NCBI RefSeq assembly: GCF_008373765.1
Contig: NZ_VUJW01000013.1
Location: forward strand, 36,208 to 100,207
DNA from: Nocardioides antri
GTDB taxonomy: Bacteria; Actinomycetota; Actinomycetes; Propionibacteriales; Nocardioidaceae
Length of the DNA stretch: 64,000 nt
Reading direction: 5' to 3'
Position numbers and translations under genes: made by a program
Notes under the pieces: generated by a model
The model's input: the letters and a program-made list of their open reading frames with translations, nothing else
What the model was told of the DNA's origin: nothing
The model's database searches: none
In this document: positions 23,155 through 33,910 of the stretch, in pieces
Position numbering within the stretch: the first letter of the stretch is position 1
Layout: each line of letters begins with the position of its first letter

Positions 23155-23487
23155 GTGTCTGCCCCCAACATCGATGCCGTGGGTGTGACCAACCCGCCGA
23201 TCGACGACCTGCTCACCAAGACCGACAGCAAGTACAAGCTGGTGCTCTACAGCGCCAAGCGGGCCCGGCAGATCAACGCCTATTACTCCCAGCTCGGTGA
23301 GGGCCTCCTCGAGTACGTCGGACCCCTCGTGGACACCCACGTGCAGGAGAAGCCGCTCTCGATCGCGCTCCGCGAGATCAACGAGGACCTGCTGACCTGC
23401 GAGGACATCGACCCCGCCGAGCTCGCCGCCGAGGAGGCCGCTGCCGCGGCCGTCACCGGCGCCGCGCGTCCCGACGCCACCGAGTGA
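23155..23487 (+). CDS. rpoZ: RNA polymerase omega subunit
   Basis: Assembles and stabilises the beta' subunit of RNA polymerase. 110 residues: [32 protein letters not shown], and the conserved [15 protein letters not shown]. The C-terminal tail is Ala/Glu-rich. The GTG follows AAGAGG. The 69 bases after gmk hold no obvious hairpin. Confidence 0.96.
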   Translation: MSAPNIDAVGVTNPPIDDLLTKTDSKYKLVLYSAKRARQINAYYSQLGEGLLEYVGPLVDTHVQEKPLSIALREINEDLLTCEDIDPAELAAEEAAAAAVTGAARPDATE

Positions 23488-23500
23488 TCTGAGCCTGTCC

Positions 23501-24748
23501 ATGACATCGGGGGCGCGGCCTCAGGTGGTGCTCGGGGTCTCGGGCGGCATCGCCGCCTACAAGGCCTGTGAGCTCCTGCGCCGGCTCACCGAGTCCGGCC
23601 ACGACGTGACCGTCGTGCCGACCGCGGCCGCGCTCGAGTTCGTCGGTGCAGCGACCTGGGCGGCGCTGTCCGGCAAACCGGTCGCCACCGACGTCTGGAC
23701 CGGCGTCCACGAGGTGCCTCACGTCCGGATCGGCCAGCAGGCCGACCTGGTCGTGGTCGCCCCGGCTACTGCCGACCTGCTGGCCAAGGCCGCGCACGGC
23801 CTGGCCGACGACCTGCTGACCAACACCCTGCTCACCGCCCGGTGCCCGGTCGTGATGGCGCCGGCGATGCACACCGAGATGTGGGAGCACGCCGCGACCG
23901 CGGCCAACGTCGCCACGCTGCGCTCCCGCGGCGTCCTGGTCGTCGAGCCGGCCGAGGGCCGGCTGACCGGCGCCGACACCGGCAAGGGCCGGCTCCCGGA
24001 TCCCGACGAGATCTTCGAGCTCTGCCGCGACGTGCTCGAGCGGGCCTCGACCGGCTCGACGAGCACCGGCGTCCTCGACCTGGCGGGCCGCCACGTCGTC
24101 GTCTCCGCCGGCGGTACCCGCGAGAAGCTCGACCCCGTCCGGTTCCTCGGCAACCGTTCCTCGGGCCGGCAGGGCTACGCCCTCGCTCGGGCCGCCGCCG
24201 CGCGGGGCGCCGAGGTGACCCTGGTCGCGGCCAATGTCACCCTGCCCGAGCCGGCGGGCGTGAAGGTGGTGCGCGTGGAGTCCACGGCGGAGCTGCGCGA
24301 CGCCGTACTCACGGCCGCCGCAGGCGCCGACGCCGTGGTGATGGCAGCGGCACCCGCCGACTTCCGCCCGGTGCACCGCTCCGACACCAAGATCAAGAAG
24401 GCCGACGACGGCTCGGCGCCGGTGATCTCGCTGGAGCAGAACCCCGACATCCTCAAGGAGATCTCCGGCAACCGGCCGGCTCCGGGAACGATCGTCGTCG
24501 GGTTCGCCGCCGAGACCGGCGACGCCAGCGGGTCCGTCCTCGACCTCGCCCGCGCCAAGCTCGCCCGCAAGGGGTGCGACCTGCTGGTCGTGAACGACGT
24601 GAGCGGTGGCGCGGTTTTCGGGGCAGACGACAACGAGGCGGTTATCCTGGCCGCCGACGGCAGCGCGGTCGACGTACCGCGCGGGAGCAAGGGAGCTCTC
24701 GCCCACGTGATCTGGGACCAGGTGGCCGCCCGCCTGCCCTCTGCGTGA
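23501..24748 (+). CDS. coaBC: Bifunctional phosphopantothenoylcysteine decarboxylase / ligase
   Basis: Two steps of coenzyme A synthesis. The N-terminal flavoprotein decarboxylase (about residues 1-180) has LGVSGGIAAYKACELLRRL, the active-site histidine in VPHVRIGQQADL, PAMHTEMW and GRLPDPDEI. The C-terminal synthetase (from about residue 190) begins VVVSAGGTREKLDPVRFLGN and includes VVGFAAETGD. The linker STGSTSTG between the domains is encoded by a degenerate copy of the dispersed palindromic repeat (24044-24067). 415 residues is normal. Confidence 0.96.
   Translation: MTSGARPQVVLGVSGGIAAYKACELLRRLTESGHDVTVVPTAAALEFVGAATWAALSGKPVATDVWTGVHEVPHVRIGQQADLVVVAPATADLLAKAAHGLADDLLTNTLLTARCPVVMAPAMHTEMWEHAATAANVATLRSRGVLVVEPAEGRLTGADTGKGRLPDPDEIFELCRDVLERASTGSTSTGVLDLAGRHVVVSAGGTREKLDPVRFLGNRSSGRQGYALARAAAARGAEVTLVAANVTLPEPAGVKVVRVESTAELRDAVLTAAAGADAVVMAAAPADFRPVHRSDTKIKKADDGSAPVISLEQNPDILKEISGNRPAPGTIVVGFAAETGDASGSVLDLARAKLARKGCDLLVVNDVSGGAVFGADDNEAVILAADGSAVDVPRGSKGALAHVIWDQVAARLPSA
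24044..24067. repeat. Degenerate copy of the dispersed palindromic repeat, in coaBC
   Basis: GCCTCGACCGGCTCGACGAG resembles the carA copy, with the same TCGAC-nn-GCTCGAC core. It codes for the Ser/Thr-rich linker between the two CoaBC domains. It is weaker than the carA and argD copies. Confidence 0.4.
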
Positions 24749-24796
24749 GATTGCCGCGCATCACCCGTCGGTCCTCGTATCGTTGGACCGGCAATC
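24749..24796 (+). other. Structured leader before metK
   Basis: GATTGCC (24749-24755) can pair with GGCAATC (24790-24796), and GGTCC (24770-24774) with GGACC (24785-24789), giving a two-part hairpin with a 14-base bulge. It does not match a SAM riboswitch class that I know. A leader structure or processing signal is possible; chance is not excluded. Confidence 0.3.
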
Positions 24797-24846
24797 GGCC
24801 CTGATCGCCCCCGTAAGACGCCCGATGCGAAAGCGAGAAAACCAAC

Positions 24847-26046
<1,200 letters not shown>

Positions 26047-26060
26047 GCCACTCGTTGTCA

Positions 26061-26100
26061 CCGCGCCGCGGCCGTCCACAACCGGACGGCCGCGGCGCGG
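26061..26100 (+). terminator. Long hairpin terminator after metK
   Basis: A perfect 17-bp stem: CCGCGCCGCGGCCGTCC, loop ACAACC, GGACGGCCGCGGCGCGG, fourteen bases after the metK stop. It has no T tract beyond TTGCG, as is common in high-GC actinobacteria. Confidence 0.85.
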
Positions 26101-26119
26101 TTGCGTCTGGCATGACTGG

Positions 26120-26125
26120 TAGACA
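26120..26125 (+). promoter_or_regulatory. -10 element of priA, leaderless type
   Basis: TAGACA ends six bases before the priA ATG and no ribosome site is present. A -35 is not obvious, since the terminator stem occupies that position. Confidence 0.4.
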
Positions 26126-26131
26126 TCCGGC

Positions 26132-28171
26132 ATGACCGCCGACGAGCCGGATGCCGCCCTCCCCGGGCTGGCCCGCGCGGCTTCTCGTCGGTCGGGTGCG
26201 GCTGCCCGGGCGCGGCGCGCGAAGCAGGCCGCACCGGTCGAGATCGCCGAGGTCGGCCCCGTCGCGCGGGTCCTCGTCGACCTGCCGCTGGCCCACCTGG
26301 ACCGGACCTTCGACTACGCCGTGCCGGCGTCGATGGCCGACCAGGTCCGGCCAGGCGTGCGGGTCAAGGTGCGGTTCGCCGGTCAGGACGTCGACGGCTA
26401 CGTCGTCGAGCGGGCCGCGGCCAGCGACCACGACGGCCAGCTGGCTCCGCTCCGGCGGCTCGTCAGCGCCGAGCCGGTGCTGACCCCGGCTGTCGCCGAG
26501 CTGTGCCGGCGAATCGCCGAGCGCTACGCCGGGGTGAGCGCCGACGTACGCCGCCTCGCCGTTCCACCGCGCCACGCGACCACGGAGAAGGAGCCGTCCC
26601 CGCCGGCGGCGCCGCTGGGGACCGTGCAGCTCCGCGATGAGCTCTGGGACGCCTACCCCGCTGCTCCTGCGTTCTGGCGCCGGCTGCGGACGGGAGGGTC
26701 GCCGCGGGCGGTCTGGGCGGCGGCGCCGGGGGAGGACTGGCCGTTGCTCCTCGCCCACCTGGCCGCGGTCACGCTGGCCGGCGGCCGCGGCACGGTCATC
26801 TGCGTGCCCGACCATCGTGACGTCGCCCGGGTCGACGCCGCGCTCCGCGAGCTGCTCGGACCCGACCAGCACGTCACCCTCCAGGCCGAGGCGGGGCCGG
26901 GGCCGCGCTACCGCGACTTCCTGCAGGTGAGCCGGGGTGCCCGCAAGATCGTCGTCGGCACCCGCTCCGCGGCGTTCGCCCCGGTCCACGACCTCGGGCT
27001 CGTCGTCGTCTGGGACGACGGCGACGACCTGCACGCCGAGCCGCGTGCGCCGTACCCCCACACCCGGGAGGTGCTGCTGGAGCGCGCCGAGATCGAGGGC
27101 TGTGCGGCCCTCGTCGGGGGCTTCTCGCGCAGCGTCGAGGCCGAGCAGCTGCTGCGGACGGGGTGGGCGAAGGAGATCGCGGCTCCGCGGGAGACCATCC
27201 GGGACCGCGCGCTGGTCGCCGTGGCAGGCGCGGCCCGGCTCCGCGATCCGTTCGCCGGCGCCGGTCGGGTGCCCACGGAGGCGCACGACGCCGTCCGGTG
27301 GGGCCTCGAGCGCGGGCCGGTCCTCGTGCAGACCCCGCGGGCGGGCTACGTCCTCCGGCTGGCGTGCGACCGGTGCCGCACGCCGGCCCGTTGCTCCGCG
27401 TGCGCCGGCCCGCTGGAGCTGACCGGAGCGACGACCCCGCCGCGCTGCCGCTGGTGCGCCACCGCGTCGCCGGACTGGGCGTGCGCCGAGTGCGGTGGCC
27501 GGGGTCTCCGGGCGCCGGTCGTCGGCGACGCCCGCACCGCCGACGAGCTCGGGCGGGCCTTCGCACCGGTGCCGGTGGTCACGTCGAGCGGCGACCGGGT
27601 CCGCGCGACCGTCGATGCCGAGCGCCGGATCGTCGTCGCCACGCCGGGCGCCGAGCCCGTGGCGGAGGAGGGCTATGCCGTCGTCGTGCTGCTCGACGCC
27701 TGGCTGCTGCTCGCGCGCGACAGCATGCGCGCGGCCGAGGAGGCCCTGCGCCGGTGGTCCAACGCCGTCGCGCTCCTGCGGCCGGGCGGCCGCGCCCTCG
27801 CCGTCGGCGGCGACCCGGCCACGCCCGCGCTGCAGGCGCTGGTGCGCTGGGACCAGGCAGGGTTCGCCGGCCGCGAGGCCGACGAGCGACGGGAGGCCCG
27901 GCTGCCGCCCGCGACCCGGGTGGCGACGATCCGGGGTGAGCCCGGGGCGCTCGACGACGCGCTCACCCTGCTGGCCCTGCCCGAGCACGGCGACGTGCTG
28001 GGCCCGCTCGCCCCGCTGCCCGGCTCCGGTGACGAGGAGGAGCGGGCCGTGGTCCGGGTGCCGCGCGCGGAGGGCGCCGCGCTGTCGGCCGCGCTGGGGG
28101 AGCTCCAGCGGCTGCGCTCGGCCCGCAAGCTCGACCCGGTGCGGGTCCAGGTCGACCCCCTCGAGATCTGA
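26132..28171 (+). CDS. priA: PriA-like primosomal protein N', helicase motifs degenerate
   Basis: 679 residues, in its conserved place between metK and def. The N-terminal 3'-DNA-binding domain is present (VLVDLPLAHLDRTFDYAVP, then VKVRFAGQDVDGYVV). The two-zinc-site block has eight cysteines in four pairs (CDRC, CSAC, CRWC, CAEC). The helicase motifs are lost: where Walker A GxGKT should be the sequence reads WAAAPGEDWPLLLAH, and the DEEH box is VVVWDDGDD. It probably recognises forks without ATP-driven unwinding, as generally seen for actinobacterial PriA. It is a structural homologue, not a pseudogene: the frame is intact and codon use normal. Confidence 0.9.
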   Translation: MTADEPDAALPGLARAASRRSGAAARARRAKQAAPVEIAEVGPVARVLVDLPLAHLDRTFDYAVPASMADQVRPGVRVKVRFAGQDVDGYVVERAAASDHDGQLAPLRRLVSAEPVLTPAVAELCRRIAERYAGVSADVRRLAVPPRHATTEKEPSPPAAPLGTVQLRDELWDAYPAAPAFWRRLRTGGSPRAVWAAAPGEDWPLLLAHLAAVTLAGGRGTVICVPDHRDVARVDAALRELLGPDQHVTLQAEAGPGPRYRDFLQVSRGARKIVVGTRSAAFAPVHDLGLVVVWDDGDDLHAEPRAPYPHTREVLLERAEIEGCAALVGGFSRSVEAEQLLRTGWAKEIAAPRETIRDRALVAVAGAARLRDPFAGAGRVPTEAHDAVRWGLERGPVLVQTPRAGYVLRLACDRCRTPARCSACAGPLELTGATTPPRCRWCATASPDWACAECGGRGLRAPVVGDARTADELGRAFAPVPVVTSSGDRVRATVDAERRIVVATPGAEPVAEEGYAVVVLLDAWLLLARDSMRAAEEALRRWSNAVALLRPGGRALAVGGDPATPALQALVRWDQAGFAGREADERREARLPPATRVATIRGEPGALDDALTLLALPEHGDVLGPLAPLPGSGDEEERAVVRVPRAEGAALSAALGELQRLRSARKLDPVRVQVDPLEI

Positions 28172-28196
28172 CCGCGACAGGCTGCCCCACTAGACT
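28168..28196 (+). promoter_or_regulatory. Promoter of def-fmt-rsmB, leaderless type
   Basis: CTGACC, 17 bp, TAGACT. The -10 ends six bases before the def GTG, so transcription should start on or beside the start codon. There is no ribosome site. Confidence 0.6.
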
Positions 28197-28202
28197 CGGC
28201 CC

Positions 28203-28748
28203 GTGGCCATCCGACCGATCCGCCTGTTCGGCGATCCTGTGCTCCGGCGGCGGGCCATCGAGGTCGTCGACTTCGACGCGGAGCTCCGCCAGCTGGTCAA
28301 CGACCTGACCGACACCATGCTCGACGCGCCCGGCGCGGGCCTCGCGGCGCCGCAGATCGGCGTGGGCCTCCGGGTCTTCACGTGGTACGTCGACGGCGAG
28401 GTCGGGCACCTGATCAACCCGACGCTCGACCTGTCGAAGGAGCTCCAGGACGGCCCCGAGGGCTGCCTGTCGCTGCCCGAGCTGACCTACGACTGCGTGC
28501 GAGCGCTGTCGGTCGTCGCCACCGGCTTCAACATGTACGGCGACCCCGTGCGGATCGAGGGCTCCGAGCTCCTGGCCCGGGCGATCCAGCACGAGACCGA
28601 CCACCTCGACGGCGTCCTGTTCATCGACCGGCTCGACGACGCCGCCCGCAAGGCCGCGATGCGGGAGATCCGGGAGTCCGAGTGGTTCGGGCTCGAGCAG
28701 CCGACGGTCAAGGTCTCGCCCCACGCCACCGGCGGTTTCGGCCTATGA
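28203..28748 (+). CDS. def: Peptide deformylase
   Basis: Removes the formyl group from nascent protein N-termini. 181 residues with the three family motifs: [19 protein letters not shown] (metal Cys) and [12 protein letters not shown] (HExxH metal site). The GTG lies six bases behind TAGACT. Its stop overlaps the ATG of fmt, the enzyme that adds the formyl group, so the two are coupled. Confidence 0.96.
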   Translation: MAIRPIRLFGDPVLRRRAIEVVDFDAELRQLVNDLTDTMLDAPGAGLAAPQIGVGLRVFTWYVDGEVGHLINPTLDLSKELQDGPEGCLSLPELTYDCVRALSVVATGFNMYGDPVRIEGSELLARAIQHETDHLDGVLFIDRLDDAARKAAMREIRESEWFGLEQPTVKVSPHATGGFGL

Positions 28749-29671
28749 GGGTCGTCTTCGCCGGGACGCCCGAGGTCGCCGTACCCGCTCTCGACGCGAT
28801 CGCCGCGTCCGCCCACGAGCTGGTCGGCGTGGTGACCCGTCCGGACGCGCCGTCCGGCCGGGGCCGGAGGCTCACCGAGAGCCCGGTCGCCGCCCGGGCG
28901 GCCGAGCTCGGCGTGCCGGTGCTCAAGCCGGACCACCCGCGCGACCCCGCCTTCCAGGCGGCGCTGCGCGACCTGGCGCCGGACTGCTGCCCGGTGGTCG
29001 CCTACGGCGCGCTCATCCCGCGCTCGGCCCTCGACATCCCGCCTCAGGGATGGGTCAACCTGCACTTCTCGCTGCTGCCCGCGTGGCGGGGCGCGGCGCC
29101 GGTCCAGCACTCGATCTGGGCAGGTGACGAGATCACCGGTGCGACGACCTTCCGGATCGTCGAGGCGCTCGACGCCGGTCCGGTCTTCGGGGTGATGACG
29201 GAGACCGTCCGGCCGACCGATACCGCCGGCCACCTCCTGCAACGGCTGGCCGAGGGCGGTGCCGGCCTGCTGGTGGCGACGCTCGACGGCATCGCCGACG
29301 GCTCGCTCGAGGCAAGGGAGCAGCCGGCGGAGGGTGTCTCGCTGGCTCCGAAGATCACCGTCGACGACGCGCGGATCGACTGGAACGAGCCCGCAATCGC
29401 GACCGACCGGCAGATCCGTGCGTGCACCCCGGATCCCGGCGCGTGGACGACGCTCGACGGCGACCGGGTCAAGCTGGGGCCCGTGACGCCGATCGCCAAC
29501 GGGCCCGACCTGGCGCCGGGCGTGCTCGCCATCGGCAAGTCCGAGGTCCTGGTCGGGACGGCCACCCAACCGCTGCGGCTGGGCGACGTCAAGGCGTTCG
29601 GTAAGAAGCAGATGCCGGCCGCCGACTGGGCGCGCGGGGCACGGCTGGCCGACGGCGCGAAGTTCGCGTGA
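28745..29671 (+). CDS. fmt: Methionyl-tRNA formyltransferase
   Basis: Formylates initiator Met-tRNA with 10-formyl-THF. 308 residues. [19 protein letters not shown] opens the formyltransferase domain. The catalytic Asn-His are in [17 protein letters not shown] and the catalytic Asp in [12 protein letters not shown]. The C-terminal OB-like tRNA-binding domain runs from about residue 205. It overlaps def by four bases and rsmB by four bases. Confidence 0.97.
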   Translation: MRVVFAGTPEVAVPALDAIAASAHELVGVVTRPDAPSGRGRRLTESPVAARAAELGVPVLKPDHPRDPAFQAALRDLAPDCCPVVAYGALIPRSALDIPPQGWVNLHFSLLPAWRGAAPVQHSIWAGDEITGATTFRIVEALDAGPVFGVMTETVRPTDTAGHLLQRLAEGGAGLLVATLDGIADGSLEAREQPAEGVSLAPKITVDDARIDWNEPAIATDRQIRACTPDPGAWTTLDGDRVKLGPVTPIANGPDLAPGVLAIGKSEVLVGTATQPLRLGDVKAFGKKQMPAADWARGARLADGAKFA

Positions 29672-31101
29672 GCGGGCGGGACGGGTCCATGCCGGAGTCC
29701 CGGAGCCGTCGCCGACCGATGCCGCCGGCCCGCCCGGCCGACCCTGCGCGCGCAGCGGCGCTCGAGGTGCTGCGCCTGGTTCGCACCGAGGACGCCTACA
29801 CCAACCTCGTGCTGCCGTCGGTCGTCGCCAAGCACGGGCTCGACACCCGGGACGCCGGCTTCGCGACCGAGCTGGCGGCCGGCACTATCCGCCGGCAGGG
29901 TACCTACGACGCGATCCTGGCGGCCTGCATCGACCGGCCCCTGCGCCGCGTGGAGTTCGGGATCCTCGACATCCTCCGCCTCGGCTGTCACCAGCTGCTG
30001 GCGATGCGGGTGCCGGCCCATGCCGCGATCAGCAGCACCGTCGACCTCGCCCACGCCAAGGCCGGTCCCGGCGCCGCGGGCTTCGTCAACGCGGTGCTGC
30101 GTTCGGTCGGGCGCCGTGACCTGGAGGAGTGGGTCGCCGAGGTCGCCCCGAGCCCGGAAGGCCCGCGGAACGCGCGGATGGACCATCTCGCGATCAAGCA
30201 CAGCCACCCGCGCTGGGTCGTCGACCTGCTCGACGTCGCCGCGCCGGACGACGACCTCGACGCGCTCCTCGCGGCCAACAACGTCCCGCCCAAGGTGACG
30301 CTGGTGGCGCGCCCCGGACGGGCGGAGGTGACCGAGCTTCCGGGCACGCCGACGCCGTACTCGCCGTACGGCGTGGTGCTCGAGGGCGGCGACCCCGCCC
30401 GCATCCCCGCAGTCGCCGAAGGCCGGGCCGGCGTCCAGGACGAGGGATCCCAGCTGGTCGCCCACGCCCTCGCGACGGCGCCGCTGGAGGGCAGCGACGA
30501 GCTCTGGGTCGACCTGTGCGCCGGTCCCGGCGGCAAGACGGCGCTGCTCGCAGCCCTCGCCGCCCAGCGCGGTGCGCGGGTGGTCGCCATCGAGCAGCAC
30601 CAGCACCGGGCTCGCCTGGTCCGCAAGGCGGTCGGCACCGACGCGCCGGGCGTCCTCGGCGTCCTCACCGCCGACGGCACCCAGCCCCCGCTCGCCGCTG
30701 GTACGGCGGACCGCGTGCTCGTCGACGCCCCCTGCACCGGCCTCGGCGCGCTCCGCCGCCGTCCCGAGGCGCGGTGGCGCCGCAGCCCGGAGGACCTGCT
30801 CACCCTGGTCCTCCTCCAGCGCCGGCTGCTCGCCGGCGCGCTCGACCTGGTGCGCCCGGGCGGCGTGGTGCTCTACGCGACCTGCTCCCCGGTGCGCGCC
30901 GAGACCGGCGACGTGGTGTCCGCGACCCTCGCCCGCGGCTCGGGGGTCCGGCTCGAGGACGTCCGCCCGCTCCTGCCCGGGGTGACCGACGACGACGGCC
31001 CCACGCCGGGGACCGCCCAGCTCTGGCCGCACCGGCACGGCACCGATGCGATGTTCCTCGCGCTCCTCCGACGCACCACCGGGAATGCCGCGACTGGTTG
31101 A
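29668..31101 (+). CDS. rsmB: 16S rRNA m5C967 methyltransferase RsmB
   Basis: Methylates C967 of 16S rRNA. 477 residues: an N-terminal NusB-like RNA-binding domain ([20 protein letters not shown], then [11 protein letters not shown]) and a C-terminal Rossmann methyltransferase with SAM motif [15 protein letters not shown]. Two functional cysteines are in [19 protein letters not shown] and [19 protein letters not shown] start overlaps the fmt stop. The first ~25 residues are a basic, Pro/Arg-rich extension. Confidence 0.95.
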   Translation: MSGRDGSMPESRSRRRPMPPARPADPARAAALEVLRLVRTEDAYTNLVLPSVVAKHGLDTRDAGFATELAAGTIRRQGTYDAILAACIDRPLRRVEFGILDILRLGCHQLLAMRVPAHAAISSTVDLAHAKAGPGAAGFVNAVLRSVGRRDLEEWVAEVAPSPEGPRNARMDHLAIKHSHPRWVVDLLDVAAPDDDLDALLAANNVPPKVTLVARPGRAEVTELPGTPTPYSPYGVVLEGGDPARIPAVAEGRAGVQDEGSQLVAHALATAPLEGSDELWVDLCAGPGGKTALLAALAAQRGARVVAIEQHQHRARLVRKAVGTDAPGVLGVLTADGTQPPLAAGTADRVLVDAPCTGLGALRRRPEARWRRSPEDLLTLVLLQRRLLAGALDLVRPGGVVLYATCSPVRAETGDVVSATLARGSGVRLEDVRPLLPGVTDDDGPTPGTAQLWPHRHGTDAMFLALLRRTTGNAATG

Positions 31102-31115
31102 ACGTTGAACTAGTC

Positions 31116-32135
31116 GTGAAGAAGATCGGATTCCTCTCCTTCGGGCACTGGACGCCGAACCCGGCGTCCCAGGCCCGGACCGCCGCGGACGTCCTCCTGC
31201 AGTCGATCGACCTCGCCGTCGCCGCGGAGGAGCTGGGCGCCGACGGCGCCTTCTTCCGGGTGCACCACTTCGCCCGGCAGCTGGCGAGCCCGTTCCCGCT
31301 GCTCGCGGCGATCGGCGCCCGGACCAGCCGCATCGAGATCGGCACCGGCGTGATCGACATGCGCTACGAGAACCCGCTCTACATGGCCGAGGACGCCGGC
31401 GCCGCGGACCTGATCGCGGGTGGGCGGTTGCAGCTCGGCATCAGCCGCGGCTCACCGGAGCAGGTGGTCGACGGCTGGCGCTACTTCGGGTTCGCACCCG
31501 CGGCAGGGGAGACCGAGGCCGACATGGCCCGCCGGCACACCCAGGTCCTGCTGGACGTCCTGCGCGGAGAGGGCTTCGCCGAACCCAACCCGCGCCCGAT
31601 GTTCCCCAACCCGCCCGGCCTGCTCCGGGTCGAGCCGCACTCCGAGGGGCTCCGCGAGCGGATCTGGTGGGGCGCGGCCTCCGACTCCACGGCGCGGTGG
31701 GCCGGTGAGCTGGGCATGAACCTGATGAGCTCCACGCTCAAGGAGGACGAGTCCGGCGAGCCGTTCCACGTCCAGCAGCGCAAGCAGATCGAGACCTTCC
31801 GCGACGCCTGGCGCGCGGCGGGCCACGAGCGCGAGCCGCGGGTCTCGGTCAGCCGCAGCATCTTCGCCCTCACGAGCGACCTGGACCACGCCTACTTCGG
31901 CGCCGACCGCGGGTCCTCCGACCAGGTCGGCAGCATCGACAACATGCGGGCCATCTTCGGACGCTCGTACGCCGCCGAGCCGGACGTGCTCGTGGACCAG
32001 CTGCGGGAGGACGAGGCGATCGCCGCCGCCGACACGCTCCTGCTCACCGTCCCCAACCAGCTCGGTGTCGACTACAACGCCCACGTCCTCGAGTCGGTCC
32101 TGACCCACGTCGCGCCCGCCCTCGGCTGGCGCTGA
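31116..32135 (+). CDS. Luciferase-like (LLM class) flavin-dependent monooxygenase
   Basis: 339 residues of a TIM-barrel monooxygenase using FMNH2 or F420. Seen: KKIGFLSFGHWTPNP, AEELGADGAFFRVHHFARQL, TSRIEIGTGVIDMRYENPLY, and GGRLQLGISRGSPE. The substrate cannot be read. GTG 31116 starts the homology, 15 bases after rsmB; a TTG at 31098 is a less likely alternative. It sits between rsmB and rpe, which are near neighbours in many relatives, so it looks like an insertion into the core order. Confidence 0.85.
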   Translation: MKKIGFLSFGHWTPNPASQARTAADVLLQSIDLAVAAEELGADGAFFRVHHFARQLASPFPLLAAIGARTSRIEIGTGVIDMRYENPLYMAEDAGAADLIAGGRLQLGISRGSPEQVVDGWRYFGFAPAAGETEADMARRHTQVLLDVLRGEGFAEPNPRPMFPNPPGLLRVEPHSEGLRERIWWGAASDSTARWAGELGMNLMSSTLKEDESGEPFHVQQRKQIETFRDAWRAAGHEREPRVSVSRSIFALTSDLDHAYFGADRGSSDQVGSIDNMRAIFGRSYAAEPDVLVDQLREDEAIAAADTLLLTVPNQLGVDYNAHVLESVLTHVAPALGWR

Positions 32136-32152
32136 CGGGAGACGCACGCCGA

Positions 32153-32158
32153 TAGGCT
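32153..32158 (+). promoter_or_regulatory. -10 element of the LigD-polymerase gene, leaderless type
   Basis: TAGGCT ends seven bases before the ATG at 32166. CTGACG lies 15 bp upstream of it, short for a -35. No ribosome site is present. Confidence 0.4.
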
Positions 32159-32165
32159 CGGCCCC

Positions 32166-33137
32166 ATGGCGAGCCCGGCAACCGAGATCGAGGTCGACAA
32201 CCGGGTCGTCAGGGTCACCAACCCCGACCGCGTGTACTTCCCGGAGATCGGCGCCACGAAGCTCGACGTCGTCGAGTACTACCGGGCCGTCGGTCCCGGC
32301 ATCGTCAACGCGCTCTGGGAGCGGCCGTGCATGCTGCACCGCTTCCCGAAGGGGCTGGCGGGGGAGAAGGTGCACCAGAAGCGGCTCCCTGCCGGCGCTC
32401 CGGACTGGGTCGAGACCGTGCAGCTGTACTTCCCCCGGTGGGGCCGGACCGCCGACGAGCTCTGCGTGACCGAGCTGGGTGCCGTCCTCTGGGCGGTCCA
32501 GATGTCGACGGTCGAGTTCCACCCCTGGAACAGCCGGCGCGGCCAGACCGAGCAGCCGGACGAGTGGCGGATCGACCTCGACCCCGGCCCGGACTCGCCG
32601 TACGCCTCGGTCCGGAAGGTCGCCCACGTCGCCCGTGAGGTCCTCGACGAGCTGGGCGCGGTCGGCTACCCGAAGACGAGCGGCAGCAAGGGCCTCCACA
32701 TCTACGTCCGGATCCGGCCCGACGGCGACCACAAGGTCGTACGACGTGCCGCCCTCGCCTTCGCGCGCGAGGTCGAGCGGCGCGCCCCCGACCTGGTCAC
32801 CACCACCTGGTGGAAGAAGGACCGGGACCCGGCGAACGTGTTCGTCGACTACAACCAGAACGCCCGCGACCACACGATCGCCGCGGCGTACTCCCTCCGT
32901 GGCCTGCCGGACGCCCGTGTCTCCACGCCGATCCGCTGGGACGAGATCGACGACGCCGACCCCCGCGACTTCACGATCCGGACCGTGCCGAAGCGCTTCG
33001 CCGACATCGGCGACCTCCACGAGGACATCGACGACCATGTCTTCGACATCGCCCCGCTCCTGGAGTGGGCGGACCGGGACGAGGCGGAGGGCAGGGCCGA
33101 CGAGGCCGAGGCCGACCAGGCCGAGGACGCTCACTAG
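32166..33137 (+). CDS. Stand-alone LigD-type polymerase / primase domain
   Basis: 323 residues of the archaeo-eukaryotic primase family, equal to the polymerase domain of LigD in non-homologous end joining. The catalytic metal motif is [13 protein letters not shown], the nucleotide-binding histidine is in [13 protein letters not shown], and the third acidic site in [20 protein letters not shown]. There is no ligase or nuclease domain, and no ku gene nearby. The last ~25 residues are acidic and low-complexity. It may fill gaps or add ribonucleotides at breaks together with ligase and Ku encoded elsewhere; this is inference from the family. Confidence 0.9.
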   Translation: MASPATEIEVDNRVVRVTNPDRVYFPEIGATKLDVVEYYRAVGPGIVNALWERPCMLHRFPKGLAGEKVHQKRLPAGAPDWVETVQLYFPRWGRTADELCVTELGAVLWAVQMSTVEFHPWNSRRGQTEQPDEWRIDLDPGPDSPYASVRKVAHVAREVLDELGAVGYPKTSGSKGLHIYVRIRPDGDHKVVRRAALAFAREVERRAPDLVTTTWWKKDRDPANVFVDYNQNARDHTIAAAYSLRGLPDARVSTPIRWDEIDDADPRDFTIRTVPKRFADIGDLHEDIDDHVFDIAPLLEWADRDEAEGRADEAEADQAEDAH

Positions 33138-33140
33138 ACT
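33135..33140 (+). promoter_or_regulatory. -10 element of rpe, near-leaderless
   Basis: TAGACT overlaps the stop codon of the polymerase-domain gene and ends eight bases before the rpe GTG. No ribosome site is visible. Confidence 0.45.
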
Positions 33141-33148
33141 CGCGCCCC

Positions 33149-33814
33149 GTGGGGCACATCCAGATCACGCCGTCGATCCTCAACGCCGACTTCGGCCGGC
33201 TCGCCGAGGAGGTCGGCCGCATTCCCGGCGCCGACTGGATCCATGTCGACGTGATGGACAACCACTTCGTCCCGAACCTCACCTTCGGTCCGACGATGGT
33301 GGAGGCACTGGCCCGGTCCACCGACACCCCGCTGGACGCGCACCTGATGATCGACGACGCCGACCGCAACGCGCCGGCGTACGTCGAGGCCGGCTGCGCC
33401 TCGGTCACCTTCCACGTCGAGGCCGCCAGGGCTCCGGTCCGGCTGGCGCGCGAGATCCGGTCCGCGGGGGCCCGGGCCTCGATGGCGCTCAAGCCCGCGA
33501 CGCCGATCGAGCCCTACGAGGACCTGCTGCCCGAGCTCGACATGCTGCTCATCATGACCGTCGAGCCCGGCTTCGGCGGTCAGCGCTTCCTCGACCTCTG
33601 CCTGCCGAAGATCCGCCGGGCCCGGGCCATGATGGACAAGCACGGCATCGAGACCTGGCTCCAGGTCGACGGCGGCGTCTCGCTCGACACCATCGAGCGC
33701 TGCGCCGAGGCGGGTGCCGACGTCTTCGTCGCCGGCAGCGCGGTCTTCTCCGCCGACGACCCCGATGCGATGGTGGCCGCGTTGCGGGCCAGGGCCGAGA
33801 GCGTCCGCGACTGA
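33149..33814 (+). CDS. rpe: Ribulose-phosphate 3-epimerase
   Basis: Interconverts ribulose 5-phosphate and xylulose 5-phosphate; supplies pentose phosphate to the riboflavin genes next door. 221 residues: [39 protein letters not shown] (metal His/Asp), [20 protein letters not shown], and [17 protein letters not shown] 33149 is the only start just before the homology. A hairpin follows directly on the stop codon. Confidence 0.95.
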   Translation: MGHIQITPSILNADFGRLAEEVGRIPGADWIHVDVMDNHFVPNLTFGPTMVEALARSTDTPLDAHLMIDDADRNAPAYVEAGCASVTFHVEAARAPVRLAREIRSAGARASMALKPATPIEPYEDLLPELDMLLIMTVEPGFGGQRFLDLCLPKIRRARAMMDKHGIETWLQVDGGVSLDTIERCAEAGADVFVAGSAVFSADDPDAMVAALRARAESVRD

Positions 33815-33832
33815 GCCGATCCCGCGATCGGC
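33815..33832 (+). terminator. Hairpin directly after rpe
   Basis: GCCGATC, loop CCGC, GATCGGC: a perfect 7-bp stem beginning on the base after the TGA, followed by AAACACC. It separates rpe from the riboswitch-controlled rib operon. The rest of the 318-bp gap to ribD is the candidate promoter, the riboswitch and its expression platform. Confidence 0.6.
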
Positions 33833-33861
33833 AAACACCTGCTGTCCGAGACCAGTGACAC

Positions 33862-33892
33862 GTTGCGGGAATACCCGGGCCCTGTGCGACGA
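33862..33892 (+). promoter_or_regulatory. Candidate promoter of the rib operon
   Basis: TTGCGG, 19 bp, GACGAT. A start near 33899 would put the riboswitch aptamer almost at the 5' end of the mRNA. Both hexamers are imperfect. Confidence 0.35.
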
Positions 33893-33910
33893 TTGTCCTC
33901 ACAAGAGCTC

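Noticed and set aside
24749-24846. SAM riboswitch before metK
   Set aside because: None of the conserved core sequences of SAM classes that I know are recognisable; only simple pairing is seen.
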